Assembly (NCBI GenBank): GCA_030067055.1
Contig: JASJAL010000063.1
Location: forward strand, 1-18,777
DNA: 18,777 bases
Direction: 5' to 3'
Source of the DNA: Kiloniellales bacterium
GTDB taxonomy: Bacteria > Pseudomonadota > Alphaproteobacteria > Kiloniellales > JAKSBE01
Below, one piece after another: positions 7,485-15,332 of the stretch. Position 1 is the stretch's first letter. The number at the start of each line of letters is the position of its first letter. The notes below the pieces were generated by a model. The model ran no database searches. It was not told the DNA's origin and worked only from the letters and a program-made list of their open reading frames with translations. The translations under genes were made by a program, and so were the position numbers.

Positions 7485-8093
7485 ATGACGGGAGTCATGA
7501 CCTTGCTTGAGATGGCCGGCGGCCGACGCCAGCCAGCCCCGCTGTCGGACGCCACCGTCATCATCATCGACGCCCAGAAGGAGTACGACCACGGCGGCCT
7601 TGCGCTGCCGGACCTGGCCCCCAAGACCGCGGAGATCGCGGCCTTGCTGGCGCGCACCCGGGCCATCGACTCCCCGGTCATCCATGTCCGGCACCTGGGC
7701 CAGCCGGGCGGTCTCTTCGATCCCCTGGGAGACGGCTCCGCCTTCGTCGAGGACGCGGCCCCGCTGCCCGGCGAGATCATTATCGACAAGCAGTTGCCCA
7801 ACGCCTTTGCCGGCACCGGGCTGCAGGCGCAGATCCGGCGCCTCGGCCGCGATCAACTGATCTTCGCTGGCTTCATGACCCACATGTGCATCAGCTCGTC
7901 GGTCCGCGCGGCCTTCGACCTGGGCTATGACTGCACGGTGATCGCAACGGCTACCGGAACCCGGCCCCTGCCCAAGGCGGGCGGCAGCGACGGCGGCGTG
8001 CTGGCGGCCGAGACCGTGCACGAGGCCGCCCTGGCCGGTCTCGCCGACCGCTTCGCGACGGTCGCACGGGATCTCGCCGGGATTCCGGACTAA
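7485..8093 (+). CDS. Isochorismatase-family cysteine hydrolase
   Basis: This 202-residue hydrolase of the isochorismatase/nicotinamidase-like fold acts in the cytoplasm. The catalytic triad expected for the family is visible: Asp29 in VIIIDAQKEY, Lys102 in IIIDKQLPNAF and Cys135 in GFMTHMCISSSVRAAFDLGY, including the cis-peptide-like segment before the cysteine. Family members cleave isochorismate, amides such as nicotinamide, or carbamoyl groups; the exact substrate cannot be read here. GAGGAG lies eight bases before the ATG at 7485, which favours this start over a second ATG at 7497. It is divergent from the LysR gene and converges on valS with only 34 bases between. Confidence 0.9.
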   Translation: MTGVMTLLEMAGGRRQPAPLSDATVIIIDAQKEYDHGGLALPDLAPKTAEIAALLARTRAIDSPVIHVRHLGQPGGLFDPLGDGSAFVEDAAPLPGEIIIDKQLPNAFAGTGLQAQIRRLGRDQLIFAGFMTHMCISSSVRAAFDLGYDCTVIATATGTRPLPKAGGSDGGVLAAETVHEAALAGLADRFATVARDLAGIPD

Positions 8094-8127
8094 TCGGTCG
8101 CGCGGCCGTTCACGCAACTCCAAGCCA

Positions 8128-10785
8128 TCAGGTTTTTGGGCCGGTCAGACGCTCCAGGGCTGCGGTCAGCTTGGCCCGCTTCTCGACCAGGGCCTCGCGG
8201 CGCTGCTTGTTCTCCTCGACCACTTCGAGCGGCGCCTTGGCCAGGAACTGCTCGTTCGACAGCTTCTTCTCGAGCTTGGCGAAGTCCTGATCGAGGCCGG
8301 CGATCTCCTTCTCGAGGCTCGCCGTCTCCTTGCCGACGTCGATGACCTCGGCCAGGGGCAGGACCGCGGTCGCACCTTCGACCAGCAACGGCACCGAGCC
8401 CTGCGGTGCCTCGCCGTCCAGGGGCTTGATGTCGCTGAGGCGGGCCAGGCGCTCGACGAAGCCACGGTACTCGGCGAGTCGGTCCGCGATCCCCTCGCCC
8501 TCCGGGCGCAGCAGCAGGTCGATCTTGGCGCTGCCCGGGACGTTGGTCTCGGAGCGCAGCGAGCGGACGTCGCGGATCAGGGCGATCACCCAGTCGAGCT
8601 CGCTGTTCAGGGCGCTGTCGACCAGGCGCGGGTCCGGCTCCGGCAACCGGCGGGTGATCAGGGCGCCGGCCTTGGCGCCGGCGAGCTGCTCCCAGAGCTC
8701 CTCGGTGATGAAGGGCATGAAGGGATGCAGCAGGTGCAGGATCTGCGCCAGGGTCCAGGCCATGGTCGCCCGGGTCTCGGCGGCCGCGGCCTCGTCGTCG
8801 CCGGTCAACACCGGCTTGGAGAACTCGATGTACCAGTCGCAGAACTCGTGCCAGGTGAAGTGGTAGAGCAGGTCCGCGGCTTCGTCGAAGCGATAGCTGT
8901 CGATCGCGGCGGTCAGCTTCTGCGTGGTGACCACGGCCCGGCCGACGATCCAGCGGTTGATCTTGCCGCTGCAGTCCGAGGGATCGAAACCGGGGTCGAG
9001 CTGGGCGCCGTTCATCAGGCAGTAGCGCGAAGCGTTCCACAGCTTGGTCGCGAAGTTGCGGAAGCCCTCGATGCGGTCGGTGTCCAGCTTGATGTCCCGG
9101 CCCGGCGACAGCAGGGCGGCCAGCCCGAAGCGCAGGGCGTCGCAGCCGTAGGTCTCGATGGTCTCCAGCGGATCGAGCACGTTGCCCGTGGTCTTGGACA
9201 TCTTGCGGCCGAACTTGTCGCGGATCAGGCCGTGGATGTAGACGGTCCGGAACGGGACCTCGCCCTGGAAGTGCAGGCCCATCATCATCATCCGGGCGAC
9301 CCAGAAGAAGATGATGTCGAAGCCGGTGACCAAGACATCGCCGGGATAGTAGCGCTTGAGCTCCGGCGTCTCCTGCGGCCAGCCCAGCGTCGAATAAGGC
9401 CAGAGCGCCGAGGAGAACCAGGTGTCCAGCACGTCCTCGTCCTGGCGCAACTCGACCGCTTTGCCGTAGTGGCTCTCGGCGACAGCAAGCGCCGCCGCCT
9501 CGTTTTCCTCGACGAAGATTTCGCCGTCCGGACCGTACCAGGCCGGGATCCGATGGCCCCACCAGAGCTGGCGCGAGATGCACCAGGGCTGGATGTTGCG
9601 CATCCACTCGAAGTAGGTGTTCTCCCACTGCTTGGGCACGAAGACCGTCCGGCCCTGCTCGACCGCCTCGATGGCGGGCTTGGCCAGGGTCGCGGCGTCG
9701 GCAAACCACTGGTCGGTCAGCCAGGGCTCGACCGCGACTCCGGAACGGTCGCCGTGGGGCACCATGTGCAAATGCTCGTCGATCTTTTCCAGCAGGCCCT
9801 CGGCCTCCAGGTCGGCGACGACCCGCTCGCGGGCGACATAGCGATCGAGGCCGCGGTACTTCTCGGGCACGTTGTCGTTGAGGACCGCGTCCTGGTCGAA
9901 GATATTGACCATCTCCAGGTTCTGGCGGCGGCCGACCTCGAAATCGTTGAAGTCGTGGGCCGGGGTCATCTTCACCGCGCCCGAGCCCTGCTCGGGATCG
10001 GCGTAGTCGTCGGCCACGATCGGCAGCCGGCGGCCGACCAGCGGCAGGATGGCGTGCTTGCCGACCAGGTCCTTGTAGCGGTCGTCCTCCGGGTGCACCG
10101 CGACGCCGGTATCGCCCAGCATGGTCTCGGGCCGGGTGGTGGCGACCACAATGAAGCGGCCCGCCTCGCCCTCGATGGGATACTTGAAGTGCCAGAGCTT
10201 GCCCTGGGTCTCGCGCTGCTCGACCTCGAGATCGGAGATCGCGGTATGCAGCTTGGGGTCCCAGTTGACCAGGCGCTTGTCGCGGTAGATCAGGCCCTGC
10301 TTGTAGAGCTCGACGAAAACCTTGCGGACCGCCGCGGAGGGGCCGTCGTCCATGGTGAAGCAGGTTCGCGGCCAGTCGGCCGAGGCGCCGAGGTGGCGCA
10401 GCTGCTTCAGGATGATGCCGCCAGAGTCCTCCTTCCAGGCCCAGACCCGCTCGAGAAACTTCTCCCGGCCGAGGTCGCGCCGGTGCAGACCCTCCTCATC
10501 CAGCTGACGCTCGACCATCATCTGGGTCGCGATGCCGGCGTGGTCCATGCCCGGCTGCCACAGCGCGTCGCGGCCCGCCATGCGGTGGAAGCGGATCAGG
10601 ATGTCCTGGATCGTGAAGGTCAGGGCGTGGCCGATGTGCAGGCTGCCGGTCACGTTGGGCGGCGGCATGATGATCGTGTAGGGCGCCTCTTTGGAATCGG
10701 GGCGGGCGGCAAAGGCGCCCTGCTCCTCCCACTGCTTGTAGCGCTTGGCTTCGACCTCCTTCGGCCGATAGGTTTTGTCCAGCAT
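8128..10785 (-). CDS. valS: Valyl-tRNA synthetase
   Basis: This class Ia synthetase attaches valine to tRNA-Val and edits mischarged threonine. The product is 885 residues. The PPPNVTGSLHIGH block places HIGH at residues 50-53. A large editing (CP1) insertion is recognisable by ATTRPETMLGDTGVAVHP. WFSSALWPYSTLGWP and the second nucleotide-binding motif KMSKT (528-532) follow. An anticodon-binding region and a C-terminal coiled-coil arm (about residues 815-885, rich in Glu, Lys and Leu) complete the protein. The ATG at 10783-10785 is preceded by AAGGA and gives the expected MLDKTYRPKEVE start; longer readings upstream are not conserved-looking. KMSKT in place of KMSKS is a mild variant. It lies 131 bases downstream of popZ on the same strand. 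Confidence 0.97.
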   Translation of the reverse strand: MLDKTYRPKEVEAKRYKQWEEQGAFAARPDSKEAPYTIIMPPPNVTGSLHIGHALTFTIQDILIRFHRMAGRDALWQPGMDHAGIATQMMVERQLDEEGLHRRDLGREKFLERVWAWKEDSGGIILKQLRHLGASADWPRTCFTMDDGPSAAVRKVFVELYKQGLIYRDKRLVNWDPKLHTAISDLEVEQRETQGKLWHFKYPIEGEAGRFIVVATTRPETMLGDTGVAVHPEDDRYKDLVGKHAILPLVGRRLPIVADDYADPEQGSGAVKMTPAHDFNDFEVGRRQNLEMVNIFDQDAVLNDNVPEKYRGLDRYVARERVVADLEAEGLLEKIDEHLHMVPHGDRSGVAVEPWLTDQWFADAATLAKPAIEAVEQGRTVFVPKQWENTYFEWMRNIQPWCISRQLWWGHRIPAWYGPDGEIFVEENEAAALAVAESHYGKAVELRQDEDVLDTWFSSALWPYSTLGWPQETPELKRYYPGDVLVTGFDIIFFWVARMMMMGLHFQGEVPFRTVYIHGLIRDKFGRKMSKTTGNVLDPLETIETYGCDALRFGLAALLSPGRDIKLDTDRIEGFRNFATKLWNASRYCLMNGAQLDPGFDPSDCSGKINRWIVGRAVVTTQKLTAAIDSYRFDEAADLLYHFTWHEFCDWYIEFSKPVLTGDDEAAAAETRATMAWTLAQILHLLHPFMPFITEELWEQLAGAKAGALITRRLPEPDPRLVDSALNSELDWVIALIRDVRSLRSETNVPGSAKIDLLLRPEGEGIADRLAEYRGFVERLARLSDIKPLDGEAPQGSVPLLVEGATAVLPLAEVIDVGKETASLEKEIAGLDQDFAKLEKKLSNEQFLAKAPLEVVEENKQRREALVEKRAKLTAALERLTGPKT

Positions 10786-10841
10786 CGCTGAACCGTCCTT
10801 CCGAGAATTCGCCTGTTTTTTGGTTAGGGTCGCATCGAAAC

Positions 10842-10868
10842 GGGCAGGCACCGCGGGATGCCTGTCCC
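10842..10868 (-). other. Stem-loop in the valS leader
   Basis: In the 131 bases between popZ and valS, GGGCAGGCA (10842-10850) pairs with TGCCTGTCCC (10859-10868), giving a nine-pair stem with one bulged base and a loop of about eight bases. On the minus strand it ends about 56 bases before the valS start codon. No T-run follows, so it is not a normal intrinsic terminator. It could be an RNA-processing or regulatory element, or chance structure in GC-rich DNA. Confidence 0.3.
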
Positions 10869-10916
10869 CAGTCCGGATCCAGAGGCTCGATCTAGAGGGC
10901 GGGGGCCCTTCGGGGC

Positions 10917-12500
10917 CTAGTAGTCCTCGGACCGGCGACGCAGCCGCTGGATCTCCTCGCGTACGACACGCTCGACAAGGGGCTCCAGGTTCGCGTCGAG
11001 CCAAGCCTTGAGATGCGGGGTCATAGCATCGAGGACCAGTTCCTCGAGGGTCCGGTTCATGCCCATGGCCGTCCCCGCGCCCCCTTGGCCGCCCGTGGTT
11101 TCCCGCGCGGCGCGAGAGAGATCACCGAGCGCCGCGATGGCGCCGGCGGCCGTGTTCGACGAGATCAGGCCAGATTCGGATTCGTCGCCGTGAGATCGGT
11201 AGTCGGGATGACTGCTGTCTTTCCTGTCGGCCAAGTTCTGCTCCTCTACTCCGGAGTCTGCCTGCGCTTCGGCTCCGGCCATGTTCGCCTCTGCTTGAAT
11301 CACCGCCTGGAAGGGGTCCTGTCCACGGCTCCCCGGCTCACTCGCACGCGCACCACCCCCGAGGCTTTCCTCGACGGCGGTCCGGATGTCTTCGGGAATC
11401 CCTCGCCCAGCCGATGGCGAAACTTCCTCTGGCTGCTCGAGCCCGGCCAGCAGGGCCGCCGTCTGGTCCTCGGGACTGAGCGGTGGGTCCTGGGGCTCGT
11501 CTTCCAGGATCTTCGCGGCCTGCGCCTGAGCCGCTTCGCGGGCCCGGGCGAGGATTTGATCGATTTCGCTCAAGGCATCGTCGTCGTCATCCGGGGACGG
11601 CTCCGCAGCCAGCTGATCGACCAGTTCGAGCGGTGCCTCCGGCTCCGGGGCCACGACGGGATTGGCCGCCTCCACGGGAACCTCGGGCTCAAGGCTCTCG
11701 GGCTGGCTGGCCTGGAGCTCGGGGGCCAGCGCCTCTGGAGCCGGCTCGACCTCCGGGACCTGCGGAACCTCTGGGACTTCAGGGGTTTGCGGGACCTCGG
11801 AGACCTCGGGCTGGAGCCCCGACTCGGCCTCCATCTCCGCCTGCAGCTCGGCCTGCTGTTCGGCCAGCGCTTGGATCTCGGCGAGCGCGTCCAAGGGCGA
11901 CAGGGGCTCCTCGACCTCGGCCGGCGCCTCGAGCTGCTCCACGACCTCGACCGGTTCCTCGTGCTGCTCCACGACCTCGATCGGTTCCTCCTGGACGGCC
12001 AGGACCACTTCCTCGCTCTCGGCCGGCTCGGCCTCCGGGGCCGAAGCGGCGCTGTCGTCGTTCTCCTCGCTTACCGGCGTCTCGCCGATGACATCGTCCA
12101 GGGCCCGCGCCAGGCCTTCCATCGTCAGCTCGATGTCGGTCTCGGAATCGGGTGCTGCCGCCGGCGACTCGGCCTGATCGGCCGGTTCGGCGACCGCGGC
12201 GGCCAGGCCGCGGGCCGATTTGGCCTCGTTGAGGTCGACGACCTCGCCCTGCTCGTTGACCATCTGGGTCAGATCGAGGATGTCCTCCTCGGCCTCCGGC
12301 TCACCCTTCGGCAAGGCCGAGAAAACCTCGCTCGGGGCTTCAGTCGCGGCCTCCTCGGCGGCCGGGGCCGGGGCCTGCTCCTGTTTCTCCCCCTCGGCCC
12401 CCGCCTCGGCCTCGCCCTCGTCCCCGTCGGAAATGATCCTACGGATGGAGGCGAGTATCTCCTCCATCGAGGGTTCGTTCTCTGGATTCGCGTCGGTCAT
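10917..12500 (-). CDS. popZ: PopZ-like polar organising protein (DUF2497) with very long acidic linker
   Basis: Both conserved ends of PopZ are present. The N-terminal helix SMEEILASIRRIISDGDE lies at about 11-28. The C-terminal oligomerisation helices, from MNRTLEELVLDAMTPHLKAW to the end, occupy about 481-527, preceded by an Ala-rich helix near 447-465. In Caulobacter PopZ self-assembles into a polar condensate, tethers the chromosome at ParB/parS and recruits polar signalling proteins through the N-terminal helix. Caulobacter PopZ is 177 residues; this one is 527, because about 420 residues of Glu/Pro/Ala-rich, apparently disordered linker separate the two ends. The linker contains tandem repeats at 11906-11995 and 11748-11810. 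The ATG at 12498-12500 has AGAGG close upstream. The gene lies between tolC and valS, as in other alphaproteobacteria. Identity is firm; condensate behaviour is inferred. Confidence 0.92.
   Translation of the reverse strand: MTDANPENEPSMEEILASIRRIISDGDEGEAEAGAEGEKQEQAPAPAAEEAATEAPSEVFSALPKGEPEAEEDILDLTQMVNEQGEVVDLNEAKSARGLAAAVAEPADQAESPAAAPDSETDIELTMEGLARALDDVIGETPVSEENDDSAASAPEAEPAESEEVVLAVQEEPIEVVEQHEEPVEVVEQLEAPAEVEEPLSPLDALAEIQALAEQQAELQAEMEAESGLQPEVSEVPQTPEVPEVPQVPEVEPAPEALAPELQASQPESLEPEVPVEAANPVVAPEPEAPLELVDQLAAEPSPDDDDDALSEIDQILARAREAAQAQAAKILEDEPQDPPLSPEDQTAALLAGLEQPEEVSPSAGRGIPEDIRTAVEESLGGGARASEPGSRGQDPFQAVIQAEANMAGAEAQADSGVEEQNLADRKDSSHPDYRSHGDESESGLISSNTAAGAIAALGDLSRAARETTGGQGGAGTAMGMNRTLEELVLDAMTPHLKAWLDANLEPLVERVVREEIQRLRRRSEDY
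11748..11810 (-). repeat. Seven tandem 9-bp units encoding Pro-Glu-Val-type triplets
   Basis: Within popZ, seven contiguous nine-base units with the + strand form gac-ctc-(c/g)gg and variants encode PEV-SEV-PQT-PEV-PEV-PQV-PEV. The units differ mostly at third positions and by single replacements, as expected of an expanded short repeat kept in frame. Proline every third residue would make an extended, stiff, acidic segment of the linker. Confidence 0.75.
11906..11995 (-). repeat. Three tandem 30-bp units in the popZ linker
   Basis: Units at 11906-11935, 11936-11965 and 11966-11995 begin gctcc(a/t)cgacctcg on the + strand. The second and third are nearly identical over their first 25 bases (one difference, c/t). 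The first is more diverged, with four differences over the same 25. They encode ten-residue units of the form EEP(I/V)EVVEQ(H/L) and EAPAEVEEPL. Exact 30-bp spacing preserves the reading frame. Confidence 0.8.
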
Positions 12501-12591
12501 ATCCCTCTGCCCAAACGCCCGAAGGGCCGGCACCTCAATCGGCAGGCCAGTCCCTTCCTCGTCGCCGCAGCAGGTCGGGCAGCGCTATGTC

Positions 12592-13992
12592 TCAGTATCC
12601 TGCGCCAGGCGCGCTGGTCCCGAACCACTTGTCCTTAACAGACCCATAATCGGACTCTGCGTCGTATATTTCAACGGGCAGCGCGATTTCGGTGGCGGTC
12701 AGACGCCCGACGGCATTCAGGACCTCGTAGCTTGCCACCACTTCGTCCCTTTCGGAGCGTACCAGCTCGACCTGAGAATCGAGCAATTCCTGTTCGGCAT
12801 CCAGGATATCGAGGATGGTTCGGGCACCCACGGCGTTCTCCTGACGCACGCCCTCGAGGGCGATCTCGTTGGAACGTACCTGGGAAGTGAAGGATTCGAT
12901 CTGAGCCCGGGCCGTGGTCAGGCGTTCCCAGGCGCTGACGCTCTCCTGTTCGGCGCGCCGCCGGGCCTCGTCGATCTCGAGTCGGCGCTGACCGACGACC
13001 TGCTTGGCCTCGCGGACCCGGCTGTAGACGAAGCCCGATTGATAGATCGGCACGGTGACCTGCGCCAGGATCTGCGCCGTATCGCGCTCGCGATTCGAGC
13101 CGTCGAGATCCTCGCTCCGGCTGACCGAGCCTTCCAGGGCCACGCTCGGCAACAGCTCGCCGATTCGCACCCGCACTTCGTCACGGGCCGAGCGCTCGGC
13201 AAACTCCGCGGCCTGAACATCCGGATTCTGGACCCGCGCCGCGGTGACGGTGTCGCTCAGGTTGCTAGGAATGATCTCCAAGGTGGGCGGCCGCTGGAGC
13301 GAGACCGGCTCCAGGCCGATGACCTCGCGGAACGCCGCGCGGGAGGCGGCCAGATTGCCTTCCGCCTGGATCCGATCGGCCGTGGCCTGGGCCAGCCGGG
13401 CCTCGGACTGGGCGACGTCGGTGCGGGTGATCTCGCCGACCGAAAAGCGGTCCTGCGAAGCCTCGAGCTGCCGGGTCAGCACCTGTTCGTTGTTGATGGT
13501 CAGGCGCAGGACCGCTTCGTCCCGCCAAACGTCCATGTAGGAGGCGACGCCGTCGAAGAGAACGTCCTGCTCGGTCGATTTGAGGCGCTGGCGTTCCGCG
13601 CGGATGTCATTCTCGGCCCGCCGGGTTCCGGCAATCGTCCGGCCGCCGCGGTAGAGCGGCTGCTGGACCACCAACTCGGCATCGAAGGGCGTGGTTTGGT
13701 CCTGTTCTCGCTCGATATCACTGTCAGTCCACTCCGGGCCGACGGCGGTGTTGACCGTGACCGTCGGCCGCCAGTTCGACAGCTCCTGCGGAACCTGCTC
13801 GTTGACCGACCGGAGCTGGGCACGCGCCGCGCGCAAGGTCGGGTTCTCCTCATAGGCGGCCGAGAGCGCCTCCTCCAGGGTCAGCGCCCGCGCCGGCCCG
13901 GACCAGGCAGCCAAGAAGAGGCCGATGCCCAGCAGAGCCATGGCCGCGCGAGGGCGGCCGCGCAGCGTCCGGTATGGTGAGAACCCAGTCAT
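12592..13992 (-). CDS. tolC: TolC-family outer-membrane efflux protein
   Basis: This 466-residue protein has a long basic start and signal peptide (hydrophobic about 17-30, likely cleavage after ARA near residue 36; mature start LTLEEALSAAYEENPTL). It has two outer-membrane efflux repeats (about 40-235 and 250-440) with long helical segments rich in Gln, Arg, Glu and Ala. The FDAELVVQQPLYRGGRTIAG segment is the usual beta-strand/equatorial turn of TolC, with a counterpart AQVTVPIYQSGFVYSRVREA in the second repeat. It forms trimeric channels across the outer membrane and periplasm for type I secretion or RND efflux. No pump or adaptor gene is adjacent, so it may be a shared housekeeping channel. 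The ATG at 13990-13992 has only a weak upstream purine run; an internal ATG at 13941 is possible but would shorten the signal peptide. Confidence 0.93.
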   Translation of the reverse strand: MTGFSPYRTLRGRPRAAMALLGIGLFLAAWSGPARALTLEEALSAAYEENPTLRAARAQLRSVNEQVPQELSNWRPTVTVNTAVGPEWTDSDIEREQDQTTPFDAELVVQQPLYRGGRTIAGTRRAENDIRAERQRLKSTEQDVLFDGVASYMDVWRDEAVLRLTINNEQVLTRQLEASQDRFSVGEITRTDVAQSEARLAQATADRIQAEGNLAASRAAFREVIGLEPVSLQRPPTLEIIPSNLSDTVTAARVQNPDVQAAEFAERSARDEVRVRIGELLPSVALEGSVSRSEDLDGSNRERDTAQILAQVTVPIYQSGFVYSRVREAKQVVGQRRLEIDEARRRAEQESVSAWERLTTARAQIESFTSQVRSNEIALEGVRQENAVGARTILDILDAEQELLDSQVELVRSERDEVVASYEVLNAVGRLTATEIALPVEIYDAESDYGSVKDKWFGTSAPGAGY

Positions 13993-14122
13993 GGCAGTCC
14001 GTGCCCCCCGAGGCAGTCGTGAGCGGAACCAGCGTTAATATATACAGAAAACCGTTAGGGTTAAGTTATCGATGATTGGCTTGCCGGGAACCCGGCTCCG
14101 AGGCCGGATCCCGAGGACCGGG

Positions 14123-14779
14123 TCAGAAAACGAAGCCCGGTGCCGCTGCGAAGCCGGGGAGCTCCCGGACCGCGGCGTCGAATAGGACCCGGCGCGAGGC
14201 CTGGCCTGCGTTCCGGCGGACCAGGACCGCCTGGCCCAGGTGCGCCTGCGACGCCATCACGGTGACCAGGCGTCCGCCTTCTGCCAACTGAGAGAGGATC
14301 GCTTCTGGCAACTCGGCGACCGCGCCGCCCAGCAGGATGACATCGTAGGGGGCCTGCTTCTCGTAGCCTGCGGTCAAATCGGCGGTGACCACCACGGCGT
14401 TGTCGATGCCCAGGTCCTGGAGGGTCTGGTTGGCGCGCTCGCACAGCGCGGGGTCGCTCTCGAGGGCGACCACGGTATCCGCGAGCCTGGCGAGGACGGC
14501 GCTCGAATAGCCGGTCGTGCAGCCGACGTCCAGAACCATGTCGGTCGCTTCGATCCGGGCCGCCTGCAGAAGGCGGGCGAGCACCATCGGCTCCATCAGG
14601 TAGCGCCCCGGCGCGACCTCCAGGTCCTCGTCGATGTAGGCCACCCCGGCCCGCGCCTCGGGCAGGAAACGCTCGCGCGGGACCGCCGCGAAGGCATCCA
14701 AAACACCGGTATCCGTCACTTTGTTGGTGCGGAGTTGGCTGTCGATCATATTGCTGCGGGCTTGGGCGAAGTCGAACAT
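14123..14779 (-). CDS. Protein-L-isoaspartate O-methyltransferase family protein
   Basis: This 218-residue SAM-dependent methyltransferase is of the PCMT family that sits upstream of tolC in many alphaproteobacteria. It shows the N-terminal NMIDSQLRTNKVTD segment and ERFLPEARAGVAYIDEDL. Motif I is VLDVGCTTGYSSAVLARL (82-99), with an acidic residue Glu107 in VVALESDP and motif II-like YDVILLGGAV (145-154). Canonical repair enzymes have a G-x-G core in motif I and an ISQPY-type segment before it; here these read GCTTG and RYLMEPMVL. True isoaspartyl repair activity is therefore uncertain. The ATG at 14777-14779 gives the conserved start MFDFAQARSNM; a longer frame to 14881 runs through the promoter and is rejected. 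It is probably the first gene of the block leading to tolC, popZ and valS, with 130 bases before tolC. Confidence 0.85.
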   Translation of the reverse strand: MFDFAQARSNMIDSQLRTNKVTDTGVLDAFAAVPRERFLPEARAGVAYIDEDLEVAPGRYLMEPMVLARLLQAARIEATDMVLDVGCTTGYSSAVLARLADTVVALESDPALCERANQTLQDLGIDNAVVVTADLTAGYEKQAPYDVILLGGAVAELPEAILSQLAEGGRLVTVMASQAHLGQAVLVRRNAGQASRRVLFDAAVRELPGFAAAPGFVF

Positions 14780-14845
14780 CGTAAATGGCCGCCTTGCTTT
14801 GCCGAGGCCTGTGAAGCTTGGCCCGGGCGTTCCGACACTCACGGC

Positions 14846-14874
14846 TTTATAAAGAGCCCCGGAAAGGAAGACAA
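14846..14874 (-). promoter_or_regulatory. Candidate sigma-70 promoter of the pcm-like gene
   Basis: On the minus strand TTGTCT (14869-14874) and TATAAA (14846-14851) are separated by exactly 17 bases; the -10 matches TATAAT at five of six positions and the -35 at four. The predicted start lies near 14839, leaving a leader of about 60 bases. The -10 sits in a small CTTTATAAAG palindrome. Confidence 0.55.
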
Positions 14875-14927
14875 TCGTCACCCCCCACTGGGCCGCGGCC
14901 CCAGGGGGCCGGGCCGCGCCCGCCGCC

Positions 14928-14956
14928 TTGACCAGCTATCGGCCGGGCTCTATATC
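14928..14956 (+). promoter_or_regulatory. Candidate promoter of tRNA-Cys
   Basis: TTGACC (14928-14933) is followed after 17 bases by TATATC (14951-14956). The -35 matches five of six and the -10 four of six consensus bases. The predicted start is about 15 bases before the mature tRNA 5' end, a normal distance for a tRNA leader, and the discriminator region is GC-rich as in stable RNA promoters. Confidence 0.6.
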
Positions 14957-14977
14957 TCCCGCCCTGCCCAAGCCGCC

Positions 14978-15051
14978 GGCCCGGTGGCAGAGTGGTTATG
15001 CAGGGGCCTGCAAAGCCCCGTACGTCGGTTCGATTCCGGCCCGGGCCTCCA
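14978..15051 (+). tRNA. tRNA-Cys (GCA)
   Basis: This is a complete 74-base cloverleaf. Acceptor strands GGCCCGG (14978-14984) and CCGGGCC (15041-15047) pair fully, with discriminator T15048 and an encoded CCA at 15049-15051. The anticodon stem GGGGC/GCCCC encloses the loop CTGCAAA with anticodon GCA at 15010-15012. The T arm has a GTCGG/CCGGC stem with loop TTCGATT. The D arm is short, as is usual for tRNA-Cys. Confidence 0.97.
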
Positions 15052-15249
15052 AGCGCCCCATCCCCTCCCCTCGACCCGCTTGCCGCCACGCCGCATCGTA
15101 TAGCCCGCACCGGGCCATCGGACCTGCCGACCGTCCCGGGCCGCTCCCCGCGGCTCTGCCTAAGGTGTCTATACGACCTTTGATCTATGCCCGAGAATCC
15201 GTGGATTCCTGCGGCTTCCGTCACAGATCTTAAAGTGATTCACGAAGTG

Positions 15250-15257
15250 TTAACCAT
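15250..15257 (+). promoter_or_regulatory. CtrA-like half-site TTAACCAT
   Basis: TTAACCAT is the extended half-site reported for the cell-cycle regulator CtrA. It sits in the AT-rich core, 82 bases upstream of the full box. Alone it would be weak evidence; the cluster makes it more credible. Confidence 0.4.
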
Positions 15258-15296
15258 GTTCATGCGCAAATCCACGTGCGGAATTACTCAAGGCTA

Positions 15297-15303
15297 TTAA
15301 CCA
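15297..15303 (+). promoter_or_regulatory. CtrA-like half-site TTAACCA
   Basis: This is a second TTAACC-type half-site in the same orientation, 47 bases after the first and 42 bases before the start of the full TTAA-N7-TTAA box. Confidence 0.35.
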
Positions 15304-15332
15304 AGTACAAATAATCTTTGAATTCCTACGTG

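Noticed and set aside
8090..9709. 539-codon minus-strand frame overlapping valS
   Set aside because: It is a different frame over valS with Arg/Gly-rich, non-conserved product; valS has all its motifs in its own frame.
12220..13980. 586-codon plus-strand frame opposite popZ and tolC
   Set aside because: It is antisense to two well-supported genes and has no domain; long open antisense frames are common at this GC content.
14051..14070. Three TAAC-type units upstream of tolC as a CtrA site
   Set aside because: The spacing does not fit TTAA-N7-TTAA on either strand; only half-site similarity remains.
14091..14122. Hairpin CCCGG...CCGGG after the pcm-like gene as a terminator
   Set aside because: The stem is short and bulged and no T-run follows on the minus strand, so an intrinsic terminator is not supported.
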